In this document: piece by piece, positions 21,456-33,374 of the stretch | Layout: each line of letters opens with the position of its first letter | Position numbering within the stretch: position 1 is the first letter of the stretch | Assembly: GCA_033675265.1 (NCBI GenBank) | Contig: JAUJYZ010001579.1 | Location: 1-64,000, forward strand | Origin: Actinostola sp. cb2023 | Taxonomy: Eukaryota; Cnidaria; Anthozoa; Actiniaria; Actinostolidae | DNA length: 64,000 nt | Direction of reading: 5' to 3' | Position numbers and translations under genes: made by a program | The notes under the pieces: model-generated | Databases searched by the model: none | What the model saw: the letters and a program-made list of their open reading frames with translations, nothing else | Told to the model about the DNA's origin: nothing

Positions 21456-21962
21456 CAGTGGAACCCCGCCTAACGGACACCCCGGTATAACGGACACCCC
21501 GGTATAACGGACAGTTTTATAGGTCCCGGCGGAAAGGTGATACATTTTCTGTTAAAAAGACCCCGTTATAACGGACACCCGTTATAACGGACAACGGACA
21601 CTTTTTTACAGCCCGAACAGCAAAATTTAATACCAAATCAACCCCGTTATAACGGACAGTCTGAGTACAATCTTTCACCACACCATTGTTCGTGAAGATT
21701 TATTCCTGATTAGAGACGAATGGAAATGAATATTTGCATTTTTTTAGAAAAAGAACAAAGTTTCCCTTGTATTATCAAGGTTTTATGTTTGTTTTCATTT
21801 GAGACGTTTCAAATGTTGCGTTATTGACGTGTATGCTACTATTAATAAATTCAATAAAGAGTGACGTAATCTGTAAGAAACCCCGTTATAACGGACACCC
21901 CGTTATAACGGACACTTTCTCTGGTCCCTTCGGTGTCCGTTATATATAACGGGGTTCCACTG
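21456..21962. mobile_element. Pogo/Tigger-like MITE, 507 bp
   Basis: Ends CAGTGGAACCCCG and CGGGGTTCCACTG, flanked by TA on both sides (21454-21455, 21963-21964). The subterminal word GTTATAACGGACA repeats about ten times across both ends. The unoccupied site is preserved 80 bp upstream, confirming a TA target duplication. Confidence 0.93.
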
Positions 21963-22199
21963 TACACGTGTTCCATCGTGATACCAAAAACCGTCATCTA
22001 CCCCTTAATTAATAAAGAGACGACAATCATCCCTGGGCCTAATTCACATTGGAGTCAGTACCCTGCTACTGGGTACGCGCTTCGATGTCCCTTGATTGTT
22101 CATATAACTTAATTTTAGAAACCAGGCAATTGATTTGGAGATAGAAAATTGAACACTATCTAGTTAATTTATGCAGATTTGGGGGTCACCTATACTAGA

Positions 22200-22789
22200 T
22201 TAAGGCATGGTTTTTTTCAGATTCATGAAAAACTACATTTTCCAAATATCTCCTTCCAGTTTTTACCCATGAATTTGATGTTTGGACATAAAGTGACAAT
22301 TGGGGAAGTTAACATTTCAGGCTTAAAAAAGTTGACTTTTGGTGGTCACGTGACCTCAAGGCGATGAAAATAGAAATTTGAAAATGGGGTGACGGTTTTC
22401 ATTCATTCCCCATATCGTGTGTTTGGAATGGATGTCCTTAGTTTTGTTTTCACAAGAAAAATGAAAATATGCAAAAACTTGACTTGGTCACGTGACCTGT
22501 TTTGCTAATTCATTTGTTTTCAAATAAAGAAAGTCGTCCATTCCAAACGTATACGTGACAAGTTCACGTCAAAAGATTTTTGGGATGAATAAAAACCGTC
22601 ACCCCATTTCGAAATGCTTATTTTTCTCATCTTGAGGTCACGTGACCACCAAAAGTGAAAATGTTTCAGCTTCAGAAAATGTTAACTTCCCTGGTCAGAT
22701 GTCACTTTATGTCCAAACATCAAATTCATAGGTAAAAACTGGAAGGAGATATTTGGAAAAGGAAGATAGTTAAGAAAACCATACCTTAA
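22200..22789. mobile_element. TTAA-flanked inverted-repeat element (Kolobok/piggyBac-like MITE)
   Basis: The left TTAAGGCATGG and right CCATACCTTAA edges each include TTAA. The arms (about 250 bp) pair with mismatches through GGTCACGTGACC and TTTATGTCCAAACATCAAAT. TTAA target choice is known for Kolobok and piggyBac elements; which one cannot be told from the ends alone. Confidence 0.75.
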
Positions 22790-22826
22790 CATGCTTGAGT
22801 GACCATATAAGTTGCACCCCTCATTT

Positions 22827-23190
22827 AAAGTGCAACTAACCCCTATGAGATTGTTTTAAAAATCTATTCAATATAAAGCTGAATAGTTAGTGGAATTCAA
22901 GAAGAACTTATTTTTTGAAATGGGCAAAAAAGTTATAAAATCATTTATAAAGACTGTGGAAATATTCTGTAAGTTTACAAATGTTAATAATCAGCACAAG
23001 GGCGTTTTTGTATAATAAATGATTCCTTAGTAGACGTCATCAAATTTGCATATTGAGATTTCAAACCTCTATAATTAACTCATAAACGCAAGGTTCAAAT
23101 CACAAAATACTGAACCATGCACCAGCTATTTAGCATAATTATTAAATAGATTTTTAAAGCAATCTCATAGGGCTAAGTTGCACTTTAAAA
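22827..23190. mobile_element. TIR element, about 360 bp
   Basis: TTTAAAGTGCAACTAACCCC at the left pairs with GGGCTAAGTTGCACTTTAAA at the right; pairing continues into the CTATGAGATTG region. One end is also found at 8538-8690. Confidence 0.75.
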
Positions 23191-23204
23191 ATATGATTTT
23201 AGGT

Positions 23205-24415
23205 AAAAAGGTATGTATGGCTTACATGTAGTGCAGTTATACCATACATATGTGGGTGTATATGGTATGTATGGCTTACATGTAGTGCAGTTATACCATA
23301 CATATGTGGGTGTATATGGTATGTATGGCTTACATGTAGTACAGTTATACCATACATATGTGGGTGTATATGGTATGTATGGCTTACATGTAGTACAGTT
23401 ATACCATACATATGTGGGTGTATATGGTATGTATGGCTTACATGTAGTGCAGTTATACCATACATATGTGGGTGTATATGGTATGTATGGCTTACATGTG
23501 TGCAGTTATACCATACATATGTGGGTGTATATGGTATGTATGGCTTACATGTAGTGCAGTTATACCATACATATGTGGGTGTATATGGTATGTATGGCTT
23601 ACATGTAGTGCAGTTATACCATACATATGTGGGTGTATATGGTATGTATGGCTTACATGTAGTGCAGTTATACCATACATATGTGGGTGTATATGGTATG
23701 TATGGCTTACATGTAGTGCAGTTATACCATACATATGTGGGTGTATATGGTATGTATGGCTTACATGTAGTGCAGTTATACCATACATATGTGGGTGTAT
23801 ATGGTATGTATGGCTTATACATGTAGTGCAGTTATACCATACATATGTGGGTGTATATGGTATGTATGGCTTACATGTAGTGCAGTTATACCATACATAT
23901 GTGGGTGTATATGGTATGTATGGCTTACATGTGTGCAGTTATACCATACATATGTGGGTGTATATGGTATGTATGGCTTATACATGTAGTGCAGTTATAC
24001 CATACATATGTGGGTGTATATGGTATGTATGGCTTACATGTAGTGCAGTTATACCATACATATGTGGGTGTATATGGTATGTATGGCTTACATGTGTGCA
24101 GTTATACCATACATATGTGGGTGTATATGGTATGTATGGCTTATACATGTAGTGCAGTTATACCATACATATGTGGGTGTATATGGTATGTATGGCTTAC
24201 ATGTAGTGCAGTTATACCATACATATGTGGGTGTATATGGTATGTATGGCTTATACATGTAGTGCAGTTATACCATACATATGTGGGTGTATATGGTATG
24301 TATGGCTTTAATACATGTAGTGCAGTTATACCATACATATGTGGGTGTATATGGTATGTATGGCTTACATGTAGTGCAGTTATACCATACATATGTGGGC
24401 CGTGTATATGGTAAA
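23205..24415 (+). repeat. 54-bp minisatellite, about 22 copies
   Basis: Unit: GTATGTATGGCTTACATGTA, GTGCAGTTATACCATACATA, TGTGGGTGTATATG. Units of 52 to 58 bp arise by small indels at the ACATGTAG segment. Part of each unit (CCATACATA...TATGTATGG) can form a hairpin. All ORFs here are period artefacts. Confidence 0.97.
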
Positions 24416-24432
24416 TCTCTAATTTACAGTAG

Positions 24433-24540
24433 GGATGGATCTCCCAGCAGAGGCGATCGATAGAGAAAGTTATTCAAGATAGCTGGGACAGAGTGGATGA
24501 CATCTTTGACAAATACAGGAAGAAATGTGAACATAAAATT
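24433..24540 (+). CDS. Candidate exon, unknown gene
   Basis: 36 codons lie between a possible acceptor (TTTACAGTAG) and a strong donor ATT|GTAAGT. They translate as GWISQQRRSIEKVIQDSWDR then VDDIFDKYRKKCEHKI, a plausible amphipathic, charged helix. No neighbouring exon or family is recognised. The acceptor one step earlier would place TAG in frame, so the upstream AG must be skipped. It may be an exon of a gene outside the repeats or a transposon relic. Confidence 0.3.
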
Positions 24541-24725
24541 GTAAGTGGAATACCATTTCCATCCATGCACTAATTTATTAGTCAAATATTCACTAAATTA
24601 TCAAGCAAGATGTTTGGGTTAGATTTCTGACTCAGCCGACCCAAAACTTTCAGCAGACTACATTTAATTACTGTGGAAGTTGGCTGACACGCATTAAGAC
24701 CACCCTTAACAAAATATAAGGTCTT

Positions 24726-25085
24726 TGGCACACAATTGTGGCAGCTATGCCGCACGGTTGCCGGAGAACTGTGGCACACATTTGGCAGCCTAATTAGAAT
24801 TTGCCATGCAAATTAGTTTATTTGGCACGCATGCGGCACGCGTGCCACAACATTGTGGCAGTCTTGCAGCACACTGCCACAAAAACATTTGTGGCACTTA
24901 ACTTTGTGGCACACTTGTGGCACAGAATGCCAGAGGGACCTTTGTGGCACACAGTTGTGGCAGCTATGCCGCACAGTTGCCAGAGAGCTGTGGCACATAT
25001 TTGGCAGCCTAATTAGAATTTGCCATGCAAATTAGTTTTATGACACACATGTGGCATGTGTGCCATAAAGTTGTGGCAGTCTTAT
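24726..25085. repeat. TGTGGCA-rich degenerate repeat with 220-bp duplication
   Basis: TGTGGCA and its relatives recur about 20 times. A block from GGCACACAATTGTGGCAGCT to GCCATGCAAATTAGTTT occurs at about 24728 and again at about 24948. Confidence 0.8.
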
Positions 25086-26440
25086 AACCCTAACCCTTTG
25101 CACTTGGACAGGTCCTAAGTCTTATCAAAAGGGCTGTCACATTCACAATCCTCACCATATCTGAGGAGAAATGACATAAACAAATTAGTAGATGAGAAAA
25201 CGACTATTGAATGATTAGAAATACAAGCACCTTGGTCTATTCGCTTCATTGCTCGTTTCGTTGGTTGGTTGGTTGGTTTGTTCGTAAGTTGTTTGTTTGG
25301 TTTATTAGTTAGGCATATTTTAAGATTGGCTTGTTGTTCTGGTTATAGGCTGTTGATGTTCATTCGCCTGTTTACTTGCCTTTCTTTTGATGGTTGGATT
25401 GCTGATTGGTGGTTCGATGGATGGATAGGGGATGGATGGTTGTTCAATGGATGAATGGATGGACATAGGAAGCCATCTTCTATTTATTTTATAATATAAA
25501 ACGTCGAAAATTATTTCACTGGAAAAGACCAACATTCTGAAGTTGTTGTAAACGTTCGAGTTAATTAATTGAGTTTATGTAAATTAGATAATGACATTCC
25601 AGCGTGCAGCGTGCGCACTTCAACTAAAAATGTTATTCAAAAACAAAAAATCCTCAACTGTCTGCGGTTGCGGGGAGCCCAACAATATACGTTACTCAAC
25701 ACACTGGATCCCAACATAATATGTATTATATTGCGCGCAAGTTCTAAACCCATCAAAAAAAAAGCAAATATAGTTTTATTTATTATTTAGTAGCCTCAGA
25801 AACAATGGTGAAACATGTGAATAAATGTCCAAGGTGTTAAAAAAGGTCTCTATCATTGCAAGGTCACCGTTAGTCTCACTTCGATGCAAAGGCACGGCTA
25901 CCTTTCAAGATGGCGCAGGGAACTGTAAAAAGGAGTTTGTGCTCTCCCTACACGTCTTTCGTGCTCTTGTCACTTCCTTCGTGCTGTATTACTGAATGGA
26001 GCACGGAAAAAGCTGTTCTATTTATTTATTATATAGAAATTATGGATCTTTGATCAAAAAAGAACAGGAATGGTGAGAAAAATGACAAGAAAGTTAAGGA
26101 TTCTGTTGTGTTTTTGAATAACATTTTAGCGAGTGAAGTGCACGCGCTATTGATACCAGTTACTTCAAACCAAACAGCCGAAAAATAGCATCATCAAACC
26201 GTGCTCCGTTGAAGAAATAGAAAACGAGACAGCGTGCTCTATTGAGTTATAGAAGCACGTGGGAATTGGAAGAAGACGAGAGAAGTGCTAGGAGAAGCAT
26301 AAGGCATAGCCGAGTGCTTTTCGCAGTTCTCGAGTCTATAACTCGATATAGAGCACAGCTGCCAAATTTTCTATTTACTCGGCTGGGCTGCCTGTGGCAG
26401 ACGCCGAGTCTTAAATTGGGCTTTTTTCCGGTTAGACCGT
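25086..26440. other. Intergenic, no gene recognised
   Basis: 25255-25290 is a (GGTT)n-like tract and 25390-25470 a GATGGATG-like tract. The 73-residue ORF at 25569 and the ORFs at 26242-26520 have no recognisable motif. Confidence 0.4.
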
Positions 26441-26452
26441 CCATTCCATCCC

Positions 26453-26778
26453 GGCCACAGGAAGCCCGACAGCAGCATGTCATTCGATTGGTCCAAAGTC
26501 GAAACCATGGCAACACATGATGACCACGAGGTACGGTATCGGTTCTTCGCTGGGTTCAGTGATCGTAGTTCAGTTTACTGCTGAGGTTTGAAACAAATTG
26601 AAACGATGTCTCTTGAAGTTCTTCATCACCTACTTCTCCAAACGCTCACTATGCTTACAAACGCATACGCCGTTCGCGGTAGGCCTACGCTAAAAGATGT
26701 CAGCGAGCGATTTTGGACCGGGCCGTTCCGCGAACTCAAAGCAATCAAAGAGAAATCAAAGCAAACTATGAAATCAAA
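26453..26778 (+). pseudogene. Mobile-element ORF fragment (TLKDV family)
   Basis: GGCCACAGGAAGCCCGAC at 26453-26470 matches the hairpin edge of the family. From 26606 the plus strand encodes LEVLHHLLLQTLTMLTNAYA then VRGRPTLKDVSERFWTGPFR and a lysine-rich tail. The same block occurs at 38796 (+) and 13700 (-). The reading is interrupted at 26779 by another hairpin-ended element, which supplies the C-terminal residues of the computed ORF. Confidence 0.5.
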
Positions 26779-27432
26779 CAAGACGCTCAATGAGCGTTCA
26801 CTCGGGCATTGTGAAAAGGAAAATGTCAGTTGTTCGAGGAAGTACTTGAAAATGAATGTCAGTTGGTTGAAGAACAAGGACAATGTCAGCTGCGCGAGGA
26901 GAGACCTGACAATGACTGACAGTTGCGTGACGAGGGAGACTATGTATATACATGTATGTGTCGAGTTCATTTGATTTGCCTTTGAGTTCATTTGATTACC
27001 TTTTGACTTTGAGTTCAATTGATTTGATTTTGATGAGTTTGTGTAAAGGCCCCCTCTCTAGCTTCAGATCCCGAAACGTCGAGTTTGGAATCGAGTTCGG
27101 GTTCGAGTTACGGTTCGAACGTCGAATAAAACAAGGACATCTTCTTCAATACAATATAATTTCTCTGACGTCATGACAATCAGTGACAGTTGAGTGACTC
27201 CTGACCTTTTAATAGCTTGAAGATCTACAGCTGCTTTCAAAACTAAGATTCATAATCTACTTGAGTCCTGTGTCTCCTTTATCTTTTCAAATCTGCGGAG
27301 TAATCTTGAAACTCCGGATACGATTAAATACGTCGCATACTTTCGTCATTCTTTAACCGACTAAAAAAACTACGACTACTACTACCGAAAAACGCATTTT
27401 CTAACTCGGGCTTCCTTCGGAAGGGCCCGAGT
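26779..27432 (-). mobile_element. Hairpin-ended element, 654 bp (minus), internally deleted
   Basis: 3' edge (plus coordinates): CAAGACGCTCAATGAGCGT then ACTCGGGC. 5' edge: hairpin 27404-27432, ACTCGGGCTTCC-TTCG-GAAGG-GCCCGAGT, a perfect stem. The interior repeats segments of the 11.5-15.1 kb element (GAGGAGAGACCTGACAATGA; TCTACAGCTGCTTTCAAAAC) and the MNS-tract on the minus strand. Confidence 0.65.
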
Positions 27433-27573
27433 AATGAGCAAAATATGAGCAAATCATGGCTAGAAATGGCAAACAAATGACTACAAATGACGAAACTATG
27501 ACTAAAAACTTGACTATAAACTTCTGATGAATACCAGACTCCTGATCAAGCTGAAGAAAACACCTCGACCTTG

Positions 27574-28131
27574 ATGAACGACGACAAGAAATGTTCAACG
27601 TCGCCATCGAACACGAAGCAAAGCAACCAAAATAATCATAGTACACGTAAAAATCTCTTTAAACTCGTAAACATTGAGGTGAATATGATAAATTTAGTAT
27701 TGTTTTGCCTTTTACTTGTTGTTAGCACAATGTATATGTCACAAAGAAATTCTACTTTTGGAGTGGTCTTGTCGATCGTGTCTCTTGCAATGTTGACATT
27801 GTTGTGCATTAGTGTTCTTGTATCGTACGTTCTGTCGTCAACAGAAGCTGCCATGAATATATTTGATGATCATGATATAGTAGAGAAAGCTATGCAGTTG
27901 TATGTAAATATTCATCATGACGATTCAATGACAATAAAGATGAGAAAAACTGTAGAATCTCGTTATGCGAAGTCTGTTTATTATAATCGATCACAATCGT
28001 GTTGTATGCTACTGTCATGGCGGTCGGCGACAAAAAATCGCTCTTGTGAGGGAGGGGAGAGTCTAAAATTGGCACATTCACAGTCATATACAGCCACTTT
28101 TTATTTTGGCGGCGCGACCACCGAAAAGTAG
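27574..28131 (+). CDS. Hypothetical two-TM protein
   Basis: The 185-residue ORF starts at ATG 27574. The N-terminal 38 residues are Asn/Ser/Lys-rich; two hydrophobic segments follow (about residues 38-54 and 62-89: NLVLFCLLLVVSTMYM and VVLSIVSLAMLTLLCISVLV). The remainder is basic and runs into a dispersed MITE at 28129. No family is recognised. The upstream flank is the hairpin-ended element ending at 27432, so the ORF may belong to a mobile element, as does the single-TM segment at 13.3 kb. Codon use looks neutral. The true C-terminus may be earlier if the ORF is an exon. Confidence 0.4.
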   Translation: MNDDKKCSTSPSNTKQSNQNNHSTRKNLFKLVNIEVNMINLVLFCLLLVVSTMYMSQRNSTFGVVLSIVSLAMLTLLCISVLVSYVLSSTEAAMNIFDDHDIVEKAMQLYVNIHHDDSMTIKMRKTVESRYAKSVYYNRSQSCCMLLSWRSATKNRSCEGGESLKLAHSQSYTATFYFGGATTEK

Positions 28132-28262
28132 ACTGTGAACAGTCCCCCTTTTCCCTCCAGACTCAGTCGAACGAGAGAAAAACAATCCTGGACGCGCGAG
28201 GATTGGGGAGAGTTCAGAGGCGGAGAAGGGAGAGGAAAAGAAGGGACTGTGGACAAACCACC
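28129..28262. mobile_element. Dispersed 134-bp repeat (MITE-like)
   Basis: TAGACTGTGAACAGTCCC...GGGACTGTGGACAAACC. A 95%-like copy is inverted at 40852-40985. The ends share ACAGTCCC in inverted orientation. Confidence 0.75.
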
Positions 28263-29035
28263 CCAACTCGAATTACGCCTTTTTTTCACACATGTCAAAA
28301 GCTGTCAGCAACTTGTTATTGTCGGATACGCCTTCAGCTGATATCCAATTAAAAATCAGTTGTTGCCGGAAAGATGCACACAAACAAATACTACATACTG
28401 GACTCGCTTGGTACGTGGCGTTCGCGGTAGGAGAATTACCACGGCTTTTGCACATGGAAACTCCTAAAAACAGTGCAATAGAGGCCGAAAGCCTATGCCT
28501 TCATGTGCGAGTGATTTTTGTCGTGTCTGTAACTGTTCTTTTGAGAACTACGCATGCTATATTTCAGTAACCGAAATCATGTTTCCACGGAGAATCTATT
28601 CGCGATACCAGGAAAAGCATGTGTCAAGTCGACCGCTTTATTTATTACTGCAAACGGTACATGATCCGCGAAGGATCAACAATAATTAGAAGTAAGCTTA
28701 TAATGCACTGCATTAAAGTTTATAAGTTTATACGTCCAAGGAAGATTCGTCAGCAATGACCAGAGAGATTTTCACTTTGCCCGCTTTTATTCGGCCGACG
28801 AAAATATCACATCTACCTTGGTTTTAAGGAGATCCTGTATTACAAATAATGTAAAAGGTTGTTGGCCTAATTCTGCAGAGGAAATCCCCACTTCGCAGAA
28901 TTATTTTCTCTCGGTCTCTAGATAACGACCACTTTCGTCGTTAACTACCTATACAGATGGATTTGTTTTTTTGTCGTTATCTTCCTCGGAAAACGTTGAA
29001 TGACGAAATATATAAAAACGAAATACATAATAATA
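28263..29035. other. Intergenic
   Basis: Two overlapping short ORFs (28292-28689) lack motifs. No repeat edge noticed. Confidence 0.35.
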
Positions 29036-32000
29036 GCAAAAACTTGGGGCCGTTACATAACGGCCCCCAAACACGTCGGAATAACTGCATAAAAACTTGG
29101 GGCCGTTACATAACGGCCCCCAAACACGTCGGAATAATTGCATAAAAACTTGGGGCCGTTACTTAACGGCCCCCAAACACGTCGGAATAACAGCATAAAA
29201 ACTTGGGGCCGTTACATAACGGCCCCCAAACACGTCGGAATAACAGCATAAAAACTTGGGGCCGTTACATAACGGCCCCCAAACACGTCGGAATAACTGC
29301 ATAAAAACTTGGGGCCGTTACATAACGGCCCCCAAACACGTCGGAATAACTGCATAAAAACTTGGGGCCGTTACATAACGGCCCCCAAACACGTCGGAAT
29401 AACTGCATAAAAACTTGGGGCCGTTACATAACGGCCCCCAAACACGTCGGAATAACTGCATAAAAACTTGGGGCCGTTACATAACGGCCCCCAAACACGT
29501 CGGAATAACTGCATAAAAACTTGGGGCCGTTACATAACGGCCCCCAAACACGTCGGAATAACTGCATAAAAACTTGGGGCCGTTACATAACGGCCCCCAA
29601 ACACGTCGGAATAACTGCATAAAAACTTGGGGCCGTTACATAACGGCCCCCAATCACGTCGGAATAATTGCAGAAAAACTTGGGGCCGTTAGTTAACGGC
29701 CCCCAATCACGTCGGAATAACAGCAAATAAACTTGGGGCCGTTAGTTAACGGCCCCCAAACACGTCGGAAAAACAGCATAAAAACTTGGGGCCGTTACAT
29801 AACGGCCCCCAAATTAAACACGTCGGAATAACAGCATAAAAACTTGGGGCCGTTACAGTAACGGCCCCCAATCACGTCGGAATAATTGCAGAAAAACTTG
29901 GGGCCGTTAGTTAACGGCCCCCAATCACGTCGGAATAACAGCAAATAAACTTGGGGCCGTTACATAACGGCCCCCAAACACGTCGGAATAACAGCATAAA
30001 AACTTGGGGCCGTTACTTAACGGCCCCCAAACACGTCGGAATAACAGCATAAAAACTTGGGGCCGTTACATAACGGCCCCCAAACACGTCGGAATAACAG
30101 CATAAAAACTTGGGGCCGTTACATAACGGCCCCCAAACACGTCGGAATAACAGCATAAAAAACTTGGGGCCGTTACATAACGGCCCCCAAACACGTCGGA
30201 ATAACAGCATAAAAACTTGGGGCCGTTACTTAACGGCCCCCAAACACGTCGGAATAACAGCATAAAAACTTGGGGCCGTTACATAACGGCCCCCAAACAC
30301 GTCGGAATAACAGCATAAAAACTTGGGGCCGTTACATAACGGCCCCCAAACACGTCGGAATAACTGCATAAAAACTTGGGGCCGTTACATAACGGCCCCC
30401 AAACACGTCGGAATAACTGCATAAAAACTTGGGGCCGTTACATAACGGCCCCCAAACACGTCGGAATAACTGCATAAAAACTTGGGGCCGTTACATAACG
30501 GCCCCCAATCACGTCGGAATAATTGCAGAAAAACTTGGGGCCGTTAGTTAACGGCCCCCAATCACGTCGGAATAACAGCAAATAAACTTGGGGCCGTTAG
30601 TTAACGGCCCCCAAACACGTCGGAAAAACAGCATAAAAACTTGGGGCCGTTACATAACGGCCCCCAAATTAAACACGTCGGAATAACAGCATAAAAACTT
30701 GGGGCCGTTACAGTAACGGCCCCCAATCACGTCGGAATAATTGCAGAAAAACTTGGGGCCGTTAGTTAACGGCCCCCAATCACGTCGGAATAACAGCAAA
30801 TAAACTTGGGGCCGTTACATAACGGCCCCCAAACACGTCGGAATAACAGCATAAAAACTTGGGGCCGTTACTTAACGGCCCCCAAACACGTCGGAATAAC
30901 AGCATAAAAACTTGGGGCCGTTACATAACGGCCCCCAAACACGTCGGAATAACAGCATAAAAACTTGGGGCCGTTACATAACGGCCCCCAAACACGTCGG
31001 AATAACAGCATAAAAACTTGGGGCCGTTACATAACGGCCCCCAAACACGTCGGAATAACAGCATAAAAACTTGGGGCCGTTACTTAACGGCCCCCAAACA
31101 CGTCGGAATAACAGCATAAAAACTTGGGGCCGTTACATAACGGCCCCCAAACACGTCGGAATAACAGCATAAAAACTTGGGGCCGTTACATAACGGCCCC
31201 CAAACACGTCGGAATAACAGCATAAAAACTTGGGGCCGTTACATAACGGCCCCCCAAACACGTCGGAATAACAGCATAAAAACTTGGGGCCGTTACATAA
31301 CGGCCCCCAAACACGTCGGAATAATTGCATAAAAACTTGGGGCCGTTACATAACGGCCCCCAAACACGTCGGAATAATTGCATAAAAACTTGGGGCCGTT
31401 ACTTAACGGCCCCCAAACACGTCGGAATAACAGCATAAAAACTTGGGGCCGTTACTTAACGGCCCCCAAACACGTCGGAATAACAGCATAAAAACTTGGG
31501 GCCGTTACTTAACGGCCCCCAAACACGTCGGAATAACAGCATAAAAACTTGGGGCCGTTACTTAACGGCCCCCAAACACGTCGGAATAACAGCATAAAAA
31601 CTTGGGGCCGTTACTTAACGGCCCCCAAACACGTCGGAATAACAGCATAAAAACTTGGGGCCGTTACTTAACGGCCCCCAAACACGTCGGAATAACAGCA
31701 TAAAAACTTGGGGCCGTTACTTAACGGCCCCCAAACACGTCGGAATAACTGCATAAAAACTTGGGGCCGTTACATAACGGCCCCCAAACACGTCGGAATA
31801 ATTGCATAAAAACTTGGGGCCGTTACATAACGGCCCCCAAACACGTCGGAATAATTGCATAAAAACTTGGGGCCGTTACTTAACGGCCCCCAAACACGTC
31901 GGAATAACAGCATAAAAACTTGGGGCCGTTACTTAACGGCCCCCAAACACGTCGGAATAACAGCATAACACGTCGGAATAACAGCATAAAAACTTGGGGC

Positions 32001-32210
32001 CGTTACTTAACGGCCCCCAAACACGTCGGAATAACAGCATAAAAACTTGGGGCCGTTACTTAACGGCCCCCAAACACGTCGGAATAACAGCATAAAAACT
32101 TGGGGCCGTTACTTAACGGCCCCCAAACACGTCGGAATAACAGCATAAAAACTTGGGGCCGTTACATAACGGTTACTTAACGGCCCCCAAACACGTCGGA
32201 ATAACACTGA
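29036..32210 (+). repeat. 53-bp hairpin minisatellite, about 60 copies
   Basis: Unit: AAACTTGGGGCCGTTACATA, ACGGCCCCCAAACACGTCGG, AATAACAGCATAA. Every unit has the inverted repeat GGGGCCGTTA-nn-TAACGGCCCC; the stem is nearly invariant while the central bases vary (CA, GT, CT, CAG). A block of variant units (29640-29895) recurs 855 bp later, showing higher-order duplication. The opposite-orientation array is at 36338-37407. Confidence 0.97.
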
Positions 32211-32224
32211 GCAGGAAAAAAAAA

Positions 32225-32520
32225 ACAGAACGAGATACATCAAGAGAACATAATACTAAGAGGGTGAATCTCGTACTGATGTGTGGTCGAAGCTCGTGGC
32301 GCTAAATCTATTTTTAGTAACACGGTTTTTGCAGCACGCGCTTGATCGATGGCGTGAGTGGCGCAAGTGGCGTCAGTAGCGCGCGCACGACTACAGTATT
32401 CAAAAACACAAAAGAATCACCTTAATTCCGGTTACTAAAAATAGATTTAGCGCCACGAGCATATCCCAAACATCATTCCGCGTGATTCGTTCTCTTAGTA
32501 TTATGATCTCGTGGATACAT
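32225..32520. repeat. Imperfect foldback
   Basis: GCTCGTGGCGCTAAATCTAT...TAGTAAC pairs with its complement at 32432-32461; outside it AGAACATAATACTAAGAG pairs with CTCTTAGTATTATG. The loop is GC-rich (GGCGTGAGTGGCGCAAG). Confidence 0.75.
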
Positions 32521-33374
32521 ATTATGCTAATTTATACGATATTTATTCACAACAATTAACAAGATTACAAAGTAAACTGTAACAAATACCGGTATACTAT
32601 ACAGTGAAAGTTCTAAGTGTTCAATAATACTGTAAATATTAAGAGCACATAGTTTCAGGACCGTTACTTTAGGGGGGCCCGTTATTTTCGGGGGGGGGCG
32701 TTACCAACGGAATTCTACTGGTAGTAGACACTGTATACGTGACTGTCCGTGAAGCAATGGATTAGCTCCGGTTACACACCTCATCGACGTGTCCGATGTG
32801 CAAACATTGCGGATATCTGATTACACTTAGCTTCTAGTTTCAATGCTTACGTGATTTAGGTGCAGCTATTACTAAGAATTAGTCAATGTTCTTGTGAAAC
32901 GAACTCTACATCATAGTTGACGTAAATGTAACCAAACTCTAGAATGATTTCACATAGCTATAGACATAAATAGAGGACGAATTGTAACTGTAAGTTAGTT
33001 GTATTGTGATCGCAGTAGCGAGCAATAAACGCCTTCACAAACGAGCTATCGCCGTGAGTAATCTCTTTTTTACATTCCTTCGGTCCGTTTATTACAAGTT
33101 CATATGCGAGTGTTTTAGTTACACTGTCTTTCTTACGATCACTTACTTGAATTGGGCCTCTGAGCTTTTCTACAATCATGAATATTGGAAAACGACTGTT
33201 TGTTACATTCAAGTGTTGGAACCTGCATGAGAAACTCTCTGAGCTGGAAGAAGATCTAGCAGATCATTTGACATGTAAGTATTTATTGAAATCAGTATTA
33301 TAGTCGTCTATTTGCAGAAATTTATCTTATTATTTTAAGAATAAGGGATCTATTAAAAGCGCAATTATCATATA
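32521..33374. other. Intergenic with two unresolved exon-like stretches
   Basis: Plus: ATG 33178 to 33274 encodes MNIGKRLFVTFKCWNLHEK then LSELEEDLADHLT before the donor ACAT|GTAAGT. Minus: 32958-33212 encodes a charged stretch including KLRGPIQVSDRKKDSVTKT. They overlap, so at most one is real; neither has a recognised family. Confidence 0.25.

Noticed and set aside
23199..24414. Tyr/His/Gly-rich repeat ORFs up to 228 residues
   Set aside because: Products of the 54-bp minisatellite.
29036..32210. CRISPR array
   Set aside because: Units are contiguous without unique spacers, and the window is eukaryotic.
29036..32210. Series of transcription terminators, because of GC hairpins
   Set aside because: Hairpins are part of a minisatellite in a eukaryotic genome, with no gene upstream.
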